From assembly GCF_014269185.2 (NCBI RefSeq), contig NZ_JABWRZ020000001.1:25001-89000 (forward strand): 64,000 nt of DNA, given 5' to 3'. The notes below the pieces were generated by a model that was given only the letters and a program-made list of their open reading frames with translations, did not search any database and was not told the DNA's origin. Position numbers and translations under genes: made by a program. Below, one piece after another: positions 1-9,293 of this stretch (position 1 is the stretch's first letter; each line of letters opens with the position of its first letter). This stretch comes from Pseudomonas oryzicola. Lineage in GTDB: Bacteria > Pseudomonadota > Gammaproteobacteria > Pseudomonadales > Pseudomonadaceae.

Positions 1-31
1 CCTCCCCGCTCTTGATCAGCACTACACGCCT

Positions 32-1252
32 TCACAGCACGCCGGTATCGCGAAGCCGTCGCACCTCACCTGCATCCAACCCCAGCACGCCTACCAGCAC
101 CGCATCGGTATGCTCACCCAACAGCGGCGGCGCCCGTCGGTATTCTACTGGCGTCTCCGACAAGCGAATAGGGCTCGCCACCTGCGGCACACTCCCCGCC
201 AACGGGTGCGGAATGTGCACTGCCAGCCCACGCGCGAGTACCTGCGGGTCCTGGAACATCTGCGCCAGGTCATTGATAGGCCCACACGGCACCCCTGCAG
301 CCTCCAGCTGGCTCACCCACTCGGCCGTGGTCTTGAACACCGTAGCCTGACGGATCAAAGGAATCAGTTCCGCCCGGTTGGCCACTCGCATTTTATTGGT
401 AATGAAGCGCGGATCGTCCGCCCATTGTGGTTGCCCGGCCACCTCGGCGAACTTGCGGAACTGGCTGTCGTTGCCCACGGTAAGGATGAAATCGCCATCC
501 GCTGTCGGGAAATCCTGGTACGGCACGATATTCGGATGCGCATTTCCCAGGCGACGAGGCGGCACACCCGTGGTCAGATAGTTCATCGCCTGGTTCGCCA
601 GGCAGGCGACTTGCACGTCGAGCAATGCCATGTCGACGTGCTGGCCCACCCCGGTCTGTTCCCGGTGGGCGAGGGCAGCGAGAACCGCCACGGTGGAATA
701 CAGCCCGGTCAGGATGTCGGTCAGCGCCACCCCCACCTTGACCGGCCCTGCGCCTTGTTCACCCTCCGGGCGGCCAGTCAGGCTCATCAGTCCGCCCAGT
801 CCCTGGATCATGAAGTCATAGCCGGCGCGCTTGGCGTAAGGCCCGGTCTGGCCGAAGCCGGTGATGGAACAGTAGATGAGCCGAGGATTGATTACCTTCA
901 GGCTTTGGTAGTCCAGACCATAGGCAGCCAACCCACCCACCTTGAAGTTCTCGATGACGATATCGGACTTCGCCGCCAACTCACGCACCAGGCGCTGCCC
1001 CTCGGGCTGGGTGAAGTCGATGGTCACCGAGCGCTTGTTGCGGTTGGCCGAGAGGTAATAAGCAGCCTCGCTGGTATTCTGCCCCTCGGCATCCTTGAGG
1101 AAGGGCGGCCCCCACGAGCGTGTGTCGTCGCCACTACCAGGTCGCTCGACCTTGATCACATCAGCGCCCAGGTCAGCGAGAATCTGGCCAGACCACGGGC
1201 CGGCCAACACGCGCGAAAGGTCCAGCACCCGCAGATGTGATAACGCGCCCAT
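32..1252 (-). CDS. Family III (CaiB/BaiF) CoA-transferase, probably acting on glutarate
   Basis: Cytosolic family III CoA-transferase of about 406 residues, the usual length. The N-terminal Rossmann-like part contains RVLDLSRVLAGPW (residues 8-20), and Asp179 in VALTDILTG sits where the family's catalytic aspartate lies. A TTG start six codons upstream is possible, but AAGGAG lies just before the ATG at 1252, so I use that. It follows gcdH by 14 bases on the same strand, so it is probably co-transcribed with it. By context it likely activates glutarate to glutaryl-CoA using succinyl-CoA as donor, feeding GcdH in lysine/glutarate breakdown. The fold is clear; the substrate is inferred from the neighbour only. 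Confidence 0.88.
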   Translation of the reverse strand: MGALSHLRVLDLSRVLAGPWSGQILADLGADVIKVERPGSGDDTRSWGPPFLKDAEGQNTSEAAYYLSANRNKRSVTIDFTQPEGQRLVRELAAKSDIVIENFKVGGLAAYGLDYQSLKVINPRLIYCSITGFGQTGPYAKRAGYDFMIQGLGGLMSLTGRPEGEQGAGPVKVGVALTDILTGLYSTVAVLAALAHREQTGVGQHVDMALLDVQVACLANQAMNYLTTGVPPRRLGNAHPNIVPYQDFPTADGDFILTVGNDSQFRKFAEVAGQPQWADDPRFITNKMRVANRAELIPLIRQATVFKTTAEWVSQLEAAGVPCGPINDLAQMFQDPQVLARGLAVHIPHPLAGSVPQVASPIRLSETPVEYRRAPPLLGEHTDAVLVGVLGLDAGEVRRLRDTGVL

Positions 1253-1266
1253 AGGCTGGCTCCTTA

Positions 1267-2448
1267 TCAATAGAAGGCCTGGATACCGGTTTGCGCACGC
1301 CCCAGGATCAGTGCATGCACGTCATGGGTACCCTCATAGGTGTTGACCACCTCAAGGTTGACCAGATGACGGGCCACACCGAACTCATCGGAGATGCCAT
1401 TGCCACCCAGCATGTCACGCGCCAGGCGGGCGATATCCAGTGCCTTGCCACAGGAGTTGCGCTTCATGATCGAGGTGATTTCAACTGCAGCCGTGCCTTC
1501 ATCCTTCATCCGTCCGAGGCGCAGGCAGCCCTGCAGCGCCAGGGTGATTTCGGTCTGCATATCGGCCAGCTTCTTCTGGATCAGCTGGTTGGCCGCCAGC
1601 GGGCGGCCGAACTGTTGCCGATCCAAGGTGTACTGACGCGCGGTGTGCCAGCAGGCTTCGGCGGCACCCAGTGCACCCCAGGAGATGCCATAGCGGGCCG
1701 AGTTCAGGCAGGTAAACGGACCCTTGAGGCCGCGCACATCGGGGAATATGTTCTCTTCCGGTACAAACACGTTGTCCATGACGATTTCGCCGGTGATCGA
1801 GGCGCGCAGGCCGACCTTGCCGTGGATAGCCGGTGCACTGAGACCTTCCCAGCCCTTTTCCAGGACAAAGCCACGAATATCCCCCTCGTCATCTTTGGCC
1901 CAGACTACGAACACATCGGCGATCGGGCTGTTGGTGATCCACATCTTGCTGCCGGTCAGACGGTAGCCGCCGTCGACCTTGCGTGCACGGGTAATCATCG
2001 AACCCGGGTCGGAGCCGTGGTTAGGCTCGGTCAGGCCGAAGCAGCCGATCCATTCGCCGCTGGCCAACCTGGGCAGGTACTTCTGCTTCTGTGCCTCGGT
2101 ACCGAATTCGTTGATCGGCACCATCACCAGCGACGACTGCACGCTCATCATCGAGCGGTAACCCGAGTCGATACGCTCCACCTCGCGAGCGATGAGGCCG
2201 TAGCACACATAGTTCAGGCCGCTGCCGCCATACTGTTCGGGAATGGTGGCGCCCAGCAGCCCCACCTCTCCCATTTCACGGAAGATCGCAGGGTCGGTCT
2301 GCTCATGACGGAAGGCCTCAAGCACACGCGGCGCCAGCTTGTCCTGGGCGAACTGATAAGCGCTGTCCCGCACCATGCGCTCTTCTTCAGTGAGCTGCTG
2401 ATCGAGCAGCAGCGGGTCGATCCAGTTGAAGCTTGCTTTACCGGCCAT
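1267..2448 (-). CDS. gcdH: Glutaryl-CoA dehydrogenase (FAD)
   Basis: Acyl-CoA dehydrogenase family flavoprotein of 393 residues that oxidatively decarboxylates glutaryl-CoA to crotonyl-CoA in lysine, hydroxylysine and glutarate degradation. Family signatures are present: [16 protein letters not shown] in the FAD/substrate region, [30 protein letters not shown] near the C-terminus, and Glu372 in TYEGTHDVH at the catalytic base position. Length and sequence match the GCDH subgroup rather than short-chain dehydrogenases. It is first in an operon with the CoA-transferase and divergent from the LysR gene gcdR, the classic arrangement for LysR-controlled catabolic genes. Confidence 0.95.
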   Translation of the reverse strand: MAGKASFNWIDPLLLDQQLTEEERMVRDSAYQFAQDKLAPRVLEAFRHEQTDPAIFREMGEVGLLGATIPEQYGGSGLNYVCYGLIAREVERIDSGYRSMMSVQSSLVMVPINEFGTEAQKQKYLPRLASGEWIGCFGLTEPNHGSDPGSMITRARKVDGGYRLTGSKMWITNSPIADVFVVWAKDDEGDIRGFVLEKGWEGLSAPAIHGKVGLRASITGEIVMDNVFVPEENIFPDVRGLKGPFTCLNSARYGISWGALGAAEACWHTARQYTLDRQQFGRPLAANQLIQKKLADMQTEITLALQGCLRLGRMKDEGTAAVEITSIMKRNSCGKALDIARLARDMLGGNGISDEFGVARHLVNLEVVNTYEGTHDVHALILGRAQTGIQAFY

Positions 2449-2539
2449 GAGCGAAATCCTCGAAATTGGGAGCAGTTTCCTGTGCCCTTGAGCCTAGGCC
2501 TGATCGGCTGCGGGGACAAACGAGGATTGCGCACCAATT

Positions 2540-2556
2540 AGTGATAATTTGTCACT
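2540..2556. promoter_or_regulatory. Candidate LysR-type operator between gcdH and gcdR
   Basis: An interrupted palindrome, AGTGA - 7 nt - TCACT, lies in the divergent gcdH/gcdR intergenic region. LysR regulators typically bind dyads of the T-N11-A type between divergent genes, and this is the only clear dyad I see there. Its role as the GcdR site is inferred from position and symmetry. Confidence 0.45.
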
Positions 2557-2609
2557 CCGTAAATGGGCAAAACGCCCTATTGACAGTGTGACAAGTGAGG
2601 TTGACGTAC

Positions 2610-3509
2610 GTGCGCCGCAAGATTCCCAGTACCGCCGCGCTGGTTTGCTTCGAAGCGGCGGCACGCAACGAAAGCTTTACCAAAGCCGCCCAGGAACTCG
2701 CCCTGACTCAGGGGGCCGTTTGTCGGCAGATAGGTGGCCTGGAGGCTTTTCTCAATGTGGAACTGTTCCGCCGCTCGCGACGTGGGGTGAAACTGACCGA
2801 AGCCGGCCTCTCCTACAGTCGCCAGGTGGCCGCCCAACTGGATGCCGTCGAGCGCGACACCTTGTCAGTGATGCGCCAGCAGGGCGCCAACGTGATCGAA
2901 CTGGCCGTGGTACCCACCTTCGGCACCCAGTGGCTGCTGCCGCGGCTCAAGGATTTCCAGCAGCGTCACCCAGAGGTCACGGTCAACCTCACCAATCGCA
3001 CCCGGCCTTTCCTGTTTGCCGACACGACCTTCGACGCAGCCATCTACTTTGGCGATGGCGACTGGTCCGGCACCCAGTCGCACCCGTTGATGGGAGAAAA
3101 CCCGGTACCGGTATGCAGCCCGGCGCTGCTGCACGGCCAGGGTACGCTCGAGCCACAACGGATTGCCCAGCTGCCGTTGCTGCAGCAAAGCACGCGCCCC
3201 TATGCCTGGCGACAATGGTTCAGCAGCATCGGCATGAACGTGGAGCGCGACATGACAGGCCCGCGCTATGAACTATTCTCGATGCTCGCCCAGGCGGCCA
3301 TGCATGAAATGGGCATTGCCCTGATTCCGCCATTCCTGATCCAGCGCGAGCTGGAGGAGGGTAGGTTGGTGGTCGCTAACAGGCATGCCCTCAGCAGTGA
3401 CAAGGCCTACTATCTGATGATTCCGGAGCGCAAGGTGGAGTCGGCTTCGCTGCGCGCTTTCCGCGACTGGCTGGTTGGCCAGGCCCAGGCATACACAGCA
3501 AGAACTTAG
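2610..3509 (+). CDS. gcdR: LysR-family regulator of glutarate catabolism
   Basis: LysR-type transcriptional regulator of about 299 residues. The N-terminal winged helix-turn-helix is evident (STAALVCFEAAARNESF, then KAAQELALTQGAVCRQI), followed by a substrate-binding domain typical of the GcvA-like subgroup. I choose the GTG at 2610 because GTGAGG lies nine bases upstream; an in-frame GTG at 2595 without a ribosome-binding site would add five residues. It is transcribed away from gcdH and the CoA-transferase and is presumably their glutarate-responsive activator, as established for GcdR in Pseudomonas. The regulator family is certain; the effector is inferred. Confidence 0.85.
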   Translation: MRRKIPSTAALVCFEAAARNESFTKAAQELALTQGAVCRQIGGLEAFLNVELFRRSRRGVKLTEAGLSYSRQVAAQLDAVERDTLSVMRQQGANVIELAVVPTFGTQWLLPRLKDFQQRHPEVTVNLTNRTRPFLFADTTFDAAIYFGDGDWSGTQSHPLMGENPVPVCSPALLHGQGTLEPQRIAQLPLLQQSTRPYAWRQWFSSIGMNVERDMTGPRYELFSMLAQAAMHEMGIALIPPFLIQRELEEGRLVVANRHALSSDKAYYLMIPERKVESASLRAFRDWLVGQAQAYTART

Positions 3510-3946
3510 TTGAAACGCTACAACCTGACTTCGTAGTCAATTATTTTAAACACCTACAGATGTATGTATTTGTCGCATAAACATAAACTGTTATGCGAAT
3601 GCAAAAATCCTGTTTAACCCGGCTTACTGCGCGGCTTTGCGGGTTATTTTGCGACATTCACCAAGCTGTAAGCGAATTGGCCAGAAATTTTTTGATTTTT
3701 TCTCCTAGTCTGCCAATAGCCCTTGCTTGACGGGCTGCAGCCTGACCGTTGCGACATACGGTCACAGGGTGACTTGTAGTTTTGACTTCGTTTCGCTCCA
3801 GAACCGGTTGAAGGCCCCTGGCTTCGTCTGCAAAATGCTCCGCCCGCCCGGGATTCGGCGGGCCGGCGCTCCACAGCCGCCCCAGCGCACCATCCGAAGT
3901 GCGTTGGCTTTTACAAAGACAAAAGGTCACCGCAGGAGAAATAGTC
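3510..3946. other. 437-nt intergenic region upstream of pntAA
   Basis: No convincing gene. The first half is unusually AT-rich. It carries an inverted repeat TCGCATAA - 10 nt - TTATGCGA (3573-3598), which could be a terminator-like hairpin or operator, and a shorter dyad AGCCC/GGGCT near 3718-3736. The rest is presumably the pnt promoter and leader. I could not place the -35/-10 elements with confidence. Confidence 0.4.
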
Positions 3947-5068
3947 GTGCACATTGGTGTTCCTCTCGAGACGCAGACCGGTGAGACAAGGGTCGCTGCG
4001 ACCCCCGAAACCATCAAGAAACTGATTGGCCAGGGCCATCAGGTTACCGTCCAACGGGGGGCGGGGCTCAACGCCAGCATTCCGGACGGTGCCTATGAAG
4101 CCGTGGGCGCTTCCCTGGGGAGCGCAGCCGATGCCTACGGTGCCCAATTGGTGCTCAAGGTGGTCGCCCCCAACGACCAGGAACTGGCCCTCATCAACAG
4201 CGGCAGCATCCTGGTCGGCATGCTCAATCCCTTCAACAACGAACTGATCGGCAAGATGGCCGGGCGCGGCGTTACCGCCTTCGCCCTGGAAGCCGCGCCG
4301 CGCACCTCGCGGGCCCAAAGCCTGGATGTGCTGTCATCGCAGGCCAACATCGCCGGATACAAGGCAGTGTTGCTGGCAGCCCATCACTATCCACGCTTCA
4401 TGCCCATGTTGATGACCGCCGCCGGTACCGTTAAGGCTGCGCGCGTGCTGATTCTGGGTGCGGGCGTTGCCGGTCTGCAGGCCATCGCCACGGCCAAGCG
4501 CCTGGGCGCAGTAATCGAGGCATCGGATGTACGCCCGGCAGTGAAGGAGCAGATCGAGTCACTGGGTGCGAAGTTCATCGACGTGCCCTACGAGACCGAT
4601 GAGGAACGCGAGTGCGCCGAAGGCGTGGGCGGGTATGCCCGGCCGATGCCAGCCAGCTGGATGCAACGCCAGGCCCAGGCCGTGCACGAGCGCGCCAAGC
4701 AAGCGGATATCGTCATAACTACCGCACTTATCCCAGGGCGGAAGGCGCCAACCCTGCTCAGCGCCGAAACCGTCGCGCAGATGAAACCCGGCTCGGTGGT
4801 CATCGACCTCGCGGCAGCCCAGGGCGGCAATTGCCCGCTGACCATCGCCGACCAGGTGGTGCAGCACGACGGCGTGATCATCGTCGGCCCGACCAACCTG
4901 CCAGCCCAGGTGGCTGCCGATGCCTCGGCGCTGTATGCGCGTAACCTGCTGGACTTCATGAAGCTGCTGTTCGACAAGGACGGCGCGCTGGTCATCAACC
5001 TCGAAGACGACATCGTCGCGGCCTGCCTGATGTGCCGCGATGGTCAGGTCGTCCGCAAGAACGGCTAA
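3947..5068 (+). CDS. pntAA: Proton-translocating NAD(P) transhydrogenase subunit alpha part 1
   Basis: Soluble NAD(H)-binding domain I of the membrane transhydrogenase, which moves hydride between NADH and NADP+ driven by the proton gradient. The protein starts HIGVPLETQTGETRVAATP, matches the alanine dehydrogenase/PntA N-terminal fold, and has the Rossmann motif VLILGAGVAGLQAIATAKRL around residues 167-186 and the RQAQAVHERAKQ mobile-loop region. Length is 373 residues with no membrane part, as in bacteria that split alpha into two genes. The GTG at 3947 has AGGAG at 3934-3938; an upstream in-frame ATG at 3899 lacks one. First gene of the pntAA-pntAB-pntB operon. Confidence 0.94.
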   Translation: MHIGVPLETQTGETRVAATPETIKKLIGQGHQVTVQRGAGLNASIPDGAYEAVGASLGSAADAYGAQLVLKVVAPNDQELALINSGSILVGMLNPFNNELIGKMAGRGVTAFALEAAPRTSRAQSLDVLSSQANIAGYKAVLLAAHHYPRFMPMLMTAAGTVKAARVLILGAGVAGLQAIATAKRLGAVIEASDVRPAVKEQIESLGAKFIDVPYETDEERECAEGVGGYARPMPASWMQRQAQAVHERAKQADIVITTALIPGRKAPTLLSAETVAQMKPGSVVIDLAAAQGGNCPLTIADQVVQHDGVIIVGPTNLPAQVAADASALYARNLLDFMKLLFDKDGALVINLEDDIVAACLMCRDGQVVRKNG

Positions 5069-5079
5069 GGAGCACGACA

Positions 5080-5394
5080 ATGGAAGACATGCTGATTTCC
5101 CATGGCATCTACAACCTGATCATCTTCGTGCTGGCCATCTATGTGGGCTACCACGTGGTCTGGAACGTCACCCCGGCGCTGCACACCCCGCTGATGGCCG
5201 TAACCAACGCCATCTCCGCCATCGTCATCGTCGGCGCCATGCTGGCCGCCGCGCTGACCGTGACCCCGGCCGGCAAGCTGATGGGTACCCTCGCCGTGGC
5301 CCTGGCCGCGGTCAATGTGTTCGGTGGCTTCCTGGTCACCCGCCGCATGCTTGAGATGTTCAAGAAGAAAGCCAAGAACGAGGGGCAGAAGTAA
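5080..5394 (+). CDS. pntAB: Transhydrogenase subunit alpha part 2 (membrane)
   Basis: Small integral membrane subunit of 104 residues carrying the membrane helices of the alpha subunit in the split-gene form. Three hydrophobic segments are visible (about residues 8-27, 33-58 and 63-80), followed by a basic tail (RRMLEMFKKKAKNEGQK). The ATG at 5080 is preceded by AAGGAG at 5067-5072, overlapping the stop of pntAA, so translation is probably coupled. It contributes to the proton channel together with PntB. Confidence 0.93.
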   Translation: MEDMLISHGIYNLIIFVLAIYVGYHVVWNVTPALHTPLMAVTNAISAIVIVGAMLAAALTVTPAGKLMGTLAVALAAVNVFGGFLVTRRMLEMFKKKAKNEGQK

Positions 5395-5396
5395 GC

Positions 5397-6833
5397 ATGA
5401 GCATGAATCTGGTAACACTTCTCTACCTTGTCGCCTCGGTATGCTTCATCCAGGCGCTCAAGGGCCTGTCGCATCCGACCACTTCGCGGCGCGGCAACCT
5501 GTTCGGCATGATCGGTATGGGGATCGCCATCCTCACCACGGTTGGCCTCATTTACAAGCTTGGCGCGGAGCTGGCTACCGCCGGCATCGGCTACGTCATG
5601 GTTGGCCTGCTGGTCGGCGGTACCGCTGGCTCGATCATGGCCAAGCGCGTCGAGATGACCAAGATGCCAGAGCTGGTCGCCTTCATGCATAGCATGATCG
5701 GCCTGGCCGCAGTGTTCATCGCCATCGCCGCCGTGCTGGAGCCGCAATCGATGGGCATCGTCGCCGCGATCAGCGACCCGATCCCCACCGGTAACCGCCT
5801 GGAGCTGTTCCTCGGCGCAGCCATCGGTGCCATTACCTTCTCCGGCTCGGTGATCGCCTTCGGCAAGCTCTCGGGCAAGTACAAGTTCCGCCTGTTCCAG
5901 GGCGCACCGGTACAGTTCGCCGGCCAGCACAAGCTGAACCTGATCCTCGGCCTGACCACCATCGCCCTCGGCCTGCTGTTCACCTTCACTGGGCACTACA
6001 GCGCCTTTACCCTGATGCTGGTCCTGGCTTTCATCATGGGCGTGCTGATCATTATCCCGATCGGTGGGGCCGACATGCCGGTGGTGGTGTCGATGCTCAA
6101 CAGCTATTCGGGCTGGGCAGCGGCCGGCATCGGCTTCTCGCTGAACAACTCGATGCTGATCATTGCAGGCTCGCTGGTCGGTTCGTCCGGTGCCATCCTC
6201 TCGTACATCATGTGCAAGGCAATGAACCGTTCGTTCTTCAACGTTATCCTCGGCGGTTTCGGTGGCGATACCGATGCCGGCGCGGCGCAAGGCTCGAAAG
6301 AGCAGCGCCCGGTGAAATCCGGCTCGGCTGACGATGCCACCTTCCTGCTCAGCAACGCCGACAGCGTGATCATCGTCCCGGGCTACGGCCTGGCTGTGGC
6401 TCGCGCACAGCACGCGCTCAAGGAACTGACCGAGAAGCTGAGCCACAACGGCGTGACCGTGAAGTATGCGATCCACCCGGTGGCCGGCCGTATGCCCGGG
6501 CACATGAACGTGTTGCTGGCCGAGGCGGAAGTGCCTTACGACCAGGTGTTCGAGATGGAAGATATCAACGCCGAGTTCGGTCAGGCCGACGTGGTACTGG
6601 TTCTGGGCGCCAACGACGTGGTCAATCCGGCAGCGAAGAATGACCCCAAATCGCCGATTGCCGGTATGCCGATCCTCGAAGCCTTCAAGGCCAAGACCAT
6701 CATCGTCAACAAGCGCTCCATGGCCAGCGGCTATGCCGGACTGGACAACGAACTGTTCTACCTCGACAAGACCATGATGGTGTTTGGCGATGCCAAGAAA
6801 GTCATCGAGGACATGGTCAAGGCAGTAGAGTGA
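5397..6833 (+). CDS. pntB: Transhydrogenase subunit beta (membrane plus NADP domain)
   Basis: Beta subunit of 478 residues. The first ~290 residues form a series of hydrophobic helices (domain II) and the C-terminal ~180 residues form the NADP(H)-binding domain III, with the family motif GYGLAVARAQHALKEL and the later GANDVVNPAAKNDPKSPIAG and NKRSMASGYAG segments. It starts two bases after the pntAB stop; a second ATG two codons in is equally possible. A rho-independent terminator follows, closing the operon. The complex mainly supplies NADPH. Confidence 0.95.
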   Translation: MSMNLVTLLYLVASVCFIQALKGLSHPTTSRRGNLFGMIGMGIAILTTVGLIYKLGAELATAGIGYVMVGLLVGGTAGSIMAKRVEMTKMPELVAFMHSMIGLAAVFIAIAAVLEPQSMGIVAAISDPIPTGNRLELFLGAAIGAITFSGSVIAFGKLSGKYKFRLFQGAPVQFAGQHKLNLILGLTTIALGLLFTFTGHYSAFTLMLVLAFIMGVLIIIPIGGADMPVVVSMLNSYSGWAAAGIGFSLNNSMLIIAGSLVGSSGAILSYIMCKAMNRSFFNVILGGFGGDTDAGAAQGSKEQRPVKSGSADDATFLLSNADSVIIVPGYGLAVARAQHALKELTEKLSHNGVTVKYAIHPVAGRMPGHMNVLLAEAEVPYDQVFEMEDINAEFGQADVVLVLGANDVVNPAAKNDPKSPIAGMPILEAFKAKTIIVNKRSMASGYAGLDNELFYLDKTMMVFGDAKKVIEDMVKAVE

Positions 6834-6864
6834 AAGCCGCTACTGCAAACCAGCTGGCATAAAG

Positions 6865-6897
6865 AAAGCCCCGGTCAGAATCTGCCGGGGCTTTTTT
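6865..6897 (+). terminator. Rho-independent terminator after pntB
   Basis: AAGCCCCGG and CCGGGGCTT arms around a ten-base loop, ending in a run of six T, about 30 bases after the pntB stop. A standard intrinsic terminator for the pnt operon. Confidence 0.9.
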
Positions 6898-7017
6898 GAT
6901 TGATCCGGATCAACGGCTCTACTTCAAGGCTTCTCATACGACCATAGTCGTGGGACGGCAAAGGGCGAAGTCTCTAGACTGCGCTGCAGTAGTTTCAGTA
7001 GCCCGAGATAACAATCC

Positions 7018-8511
7018 ATGTACCGTGATCGTATCCGCTTGTCCTCCCTGCACAGCAAGGTAATGAGTGCGGCTGATGCCGCTGGTCTGATCGAGGACGG
7101 CATGACCGTCGGCATGAGCGGCTTTACCCGCGCCGGCGAAGCCAAGGCCGTACCACATGCCCTGGCCGAGCGTGCCAAGCAGTCGCCACTGAAAATCAGC
7201 CTGATGACTGGCGCCAGCCTGGGCAACGACCTGGACAAGCAACTGACCGAGGCCGGCGTGCTGGCTCGTCGTATGCCGTTCCAGGTCGACAGCACACTGC
7301 GCAAGGCCATCAACGACGGCAAGGTGATGTTCATCGACCAGCACCTGTCGGAAACCGTCGAACAATTGCGCAACCAGCAGCTGAAGTTGCCGGACATCGC
7401 GGTCATCGAAGCTGTGGCCATCACTGAGCAAGGTCATATCGTGCCAACCACCTCGGTGGGCAACTCGGCCAGCTTCGCGATCTTCGCCAAGCAGGTGATT
7501 GTCGAGATCAACCTCTCGCACAACACCAACCTCGAAGGCCTGCACGACATTTATATCCCGACCTATCGCCCGACCCGCACGCCCATCCCGCTGGTCAAGG
7601 TAGACGATCGAATCGGCAGCACCGCGATCCCGATCGACCCGGCCAAGATCGTCGGTATCGTCATCAGCGACCAGCCGGACTCGCCATCCACCGTATTGCC
7701 GCCGGATGACGAAACCCAGGGCATCGCCGACCACCTGATCAACTTCTTCAAGAAGGAAGTCGAAGCTGGCCGCATGACCAACAAGCTCGGCCCGCTGCAG
7801 GCCGGTATCGGCAGCATCGCCAACGCGGTGATGTGCGGCCTGATCGAGTCGCCGTTTGAAGACCTGACCATGTACTCCGAAGTACTGCAGGACTCCACCT
7901 TCGACCTGATCGATGCCGGCAAGCTGAGCTTCGCCTCGGGCAGCTCGATCACCTTGTCCACCCGCCGCAACGCCGACGTGTTCGGCAACCTGGAGCGCTA
8001 CAAGGACAAGCTGGTGCTGCGCCCACAGGAAATCTCCAACCACCCGGAAGTGGTCCGGCGCCTGGGCATCATTGGCATCAATACGGCGTTGGAGTTCGAT
8101 ATCTACGGCAACGTCAACTCGACCCACGTTTGCGGTACCAGGATGATGAACGGTATTGGCGGCTCGGGGGACTTTGCCCGTAACGCTCACCTGGCCGTGT
8201 TCGTCACCAAGTCGATTGCCAAAGGTGGCGCGATTTCCAGTGTGGTACCGATGGTCAGCCACGTCGACCACACCGAGCACGACGTGGACATCCTGGTAAC
8301 CGAGCAAGGCCTGGCCGACCTGCGTGGCCTGGCGCCGCGTGAGCGGGCAAGGGCGATCATCGACAACTGTGTGCACCCCGACTACCGCGCCGCGCTGAAC
8401 GATTACTTCGAACGCGCCTGCCAGCGGGGCGGCCATACTCCGCATATCCTGCGTGAGGCGCTGAGCTGGCACGAGAACCTGGAAGAAACCGGGCGCATGC
8501 TGGCTGGCTGA
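7018..8511 (+). CDS. Acetyl-CoA hydrolase / succinate CoA-transferase (Cat1 type)
   Basis: Cytosolic protein of 497 residues in the acetyl-CoA hydrolase/transferase family (Cat1, AarC, ScpC). It transfers or hydrolyses CoA between acetyl-CoA, propionyl-CoA and succinate. Glu288 in MYSEVLQDSTFDL is the likely CoA-accepting glutamate; the glycine-rich GIGGSGDFARNAHL and the segment VPMVSHVDHTEHDVDILVTEQG near residues 410-435 are typical of the C-terminal half. The start at 7018 has only a weak ribosome-binding site. It stands alone, after the pnt terminator and before a REP pair. The exact acyl acceptor cannot be told from sequence. Confidence 0.88.
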   Translation: MYRDRIRLSSLHSKVMSAADAAGLIEDGMTVGMSGFTRAGEAKAVPHALAERAKQSPLKISLMTGASLGNDLDKQLTEAGVLARRMPFQVDSTLRKAINDGKVMFIDQHLSETVEQLRNQQLKLPDIAVIEAVAITEQGHIVPTTSVGNSASFAIFAKQVIVEINLSHNTNLEGLHDIYIPTYRPTRTPIPLVKVDDRIGSTAIPIDPAKIVGIVISDQPDSPSTVLPPDDETQGIADHLINFFKKEVEAGRMTNKLGPLQAGIGSIANAVMCGLIESPFEDLTMYSEVLQDSTFDLIDAGKLSFASGSSITLSTRRNADVFGNLERYKDKLVLRPQEISNHPEVVRRLGIIGINTALEFDIYGNVNSTHVCGTRMMNGIGGSGDFARNAHLAVFVTKSIAKGGAISSVVPMVSHVDHTEHDVDILVTEQGLADLRGLAPRERARAIIDNCVHPDYRAALNDYFERACQRGGHTPHILREALSWHENLEETGRMLAG

Positions 8512-8564
8512 CCACACCATTCCCGGAATGGCGGCCCTGCTTCCGCTGTTCCGGTCCTTGTATC

Positions 8565-8680
8565 TGTAGGCGCGGTCTTGGGTCGCGACGGGCTGCGTAG
8601 CAGCCCCTGCAATCTCAGCTGTAACATCGAACCTTGGGGCCGCTTTTGCGGCCCTATCGCGACACAAGGCCGCTCCTACA
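8565..8680. repeat. REP inverted pair (TGTAGG...CCTACA type)
   Basis: Two palindromic units face each other: TGTAGGCGCGGTCTTGGGTC at the left, and a near-complementary unit ending GACACAAGGCCGCTCCTACA at the right. Each arm also contains its own short stem, GGGCTGCGTAGCAGCCC and GGGGCCGCTTTTGCGGCCC. This arrangement is typical of extragenic REP doublets scattered through P. putida genomes. It lies just after a stop codon. Confidence 0.8.
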
Positions 8681-8728
8681 CAACTGTGCTGTACAGTCCA
8701 ATCATTTTTAAACAGCAAAAACTGTTCT

Positions 8729-8814
8729 ACTGTACTGGTATTTTTGCCGCTGCAAACCGGACCGAACACTCTCCTTCTCTAAAAGCGCACCATATGTGTG
8801 CAGACCAGTACAGT
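8729..8814. promoter_or_regulatory. Inverted copies of ACCAGTACAGT upstream of the DUF1127 gene
   Basis: Two exact copies of an 11-mer lie in opposite orientation 75 bases apart, at 8729-8739 and 8804-8814. A third exact copy is found at 9294-9304, downstream of the DUF1127 gene. An 11-mer recurring three times within 600 bases around one small gene suggests a shared regulator. The half-sites resemble GTAC-centred sites bound by some GntR/MocR regulators, but that link is a guess. Confidence 0.45.
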
Positions 8815-8968
8815 TTCGCCTATTTCGGGTGCAACAGTAGGGTTACACAGTTAACTGAGCCATCGTCTTTCTACTGAACTGTATCTACTGTTATGGACGA
8901 CAGAGGAGGATCATTGGCATCAGTTAAATCACTACCTAATCCCGCCATAAGCGGAAGGATGAAACATC

Positions 8969-9184
8969 ATGGAACGTACCCTCAGTTCCGGTCTGGTTTT
9001 TGAAAGCAACGCCCAGCAATCCAACGCTTCGCTGCCGCTGCGCGCCCTGTCCACCCTGTTGCTGTGGCAGCGCCGTATGGCCAGCCGCCGTCAACTGGCT
9101 CGCCTGGACGCCCGCCTGCTGGCCGATGCCGGTATCAGCGAGTCGCAGCGTTACGAAGAGCTGAGCAAGCCTTTCTGGCGCTAA
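8969..9184 (+). CDS. Small DUF1127 family protein
   Basis: A 71-residue basic protein. The C-terminal half, WQRRMASRRQLARLDARLL followed by DAGISESQRYEELSKPFW, is the DUF1127 (YjiS-like) motif, in which an arginine-rich helix precedes an LxD.G(I/L)s turn. Small Arg-rich DUF1127 proteins in other bacteria have been linked to RNA binding and to phosphate or carbon metabolism, but this member's role is unknown. GGAAGGA precedes the ATG by seven bases. It is a single-gene unit with its own strong terminator and an elaborate upstream region. Confidence 0.85.
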   Translation: MERTLSSGLVFESNAQQSNASLPLRALSTLLLWQRRMASRRQLARLDARLLADAGISESQRYEELSKPFWR

Positions 9185-9223
9185 GCTCCGGCTTGCCGGC
9201 TTCGGCCGGCACCGCGAATTCTC

Positions 9224-9257
9224 AAAACCCGTTGCAGGAGACTGCAACGGGTTTTTT
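9224..9257 (+). terminator. Rho-independent terminator after the DUF1127 gene
   Basis: A 14-bp perfect stem, AAAACCCGTTGCAG against CTGCAACGGGTTTT, with a short GAGA loop and a T run. Very strong intrinsic terminator about 40 bases after the stop. Confidence 0.92.
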
Positions 9258-9293
9258 GTTTGTAAAGACCATGCTAGAGCCTTTGCAGGCGAT

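Larger units (their letters stand above)
8512..8968. other. 457-nt intergenic region: REP pair plus repeated operator-like motif
   Basis: No gene seen. The left part is occupied by a REP inverted pair. The right part is AT-richer and contains ACTGTACTGGT at 8729-8739, its reverse complement ACCAGTACAGT at 8804-8814, and a related block at 8877-8896. It is presumably the promoter and control region of the DUF1127 gene. Confidence 0.6.

Noticed and set aside
1252..1270. TTG start of the CoA-transferase overlapping the gcdH stop
   Set aside because: The AAGGAG inside this stretch is properly placed for the ATG at 1252.
5148..6503. 451-codon minus-strand frame opposite pntAB/pntB
   Set aside because: His/Asp/Gln-rich nonsense translation typical of antisense to membrane protein genes.
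6934..8769. 611-codon open frame on the minus strand opposite the acetyl-CoA hydrolase gene
   Set aside because: Shadow of a GC-rich coding gene; the translation is low in complexity, rich in Gly, Val, Asp and His, and lacks a domain.
8877..8896. LexA-like box (CTGT...ACTG) before the DUF1127 gene
   Set aside because: Spacing and symmetry do not fit the CTGT-N8-ACAG consensus; it aligns better with the local repeated motif.
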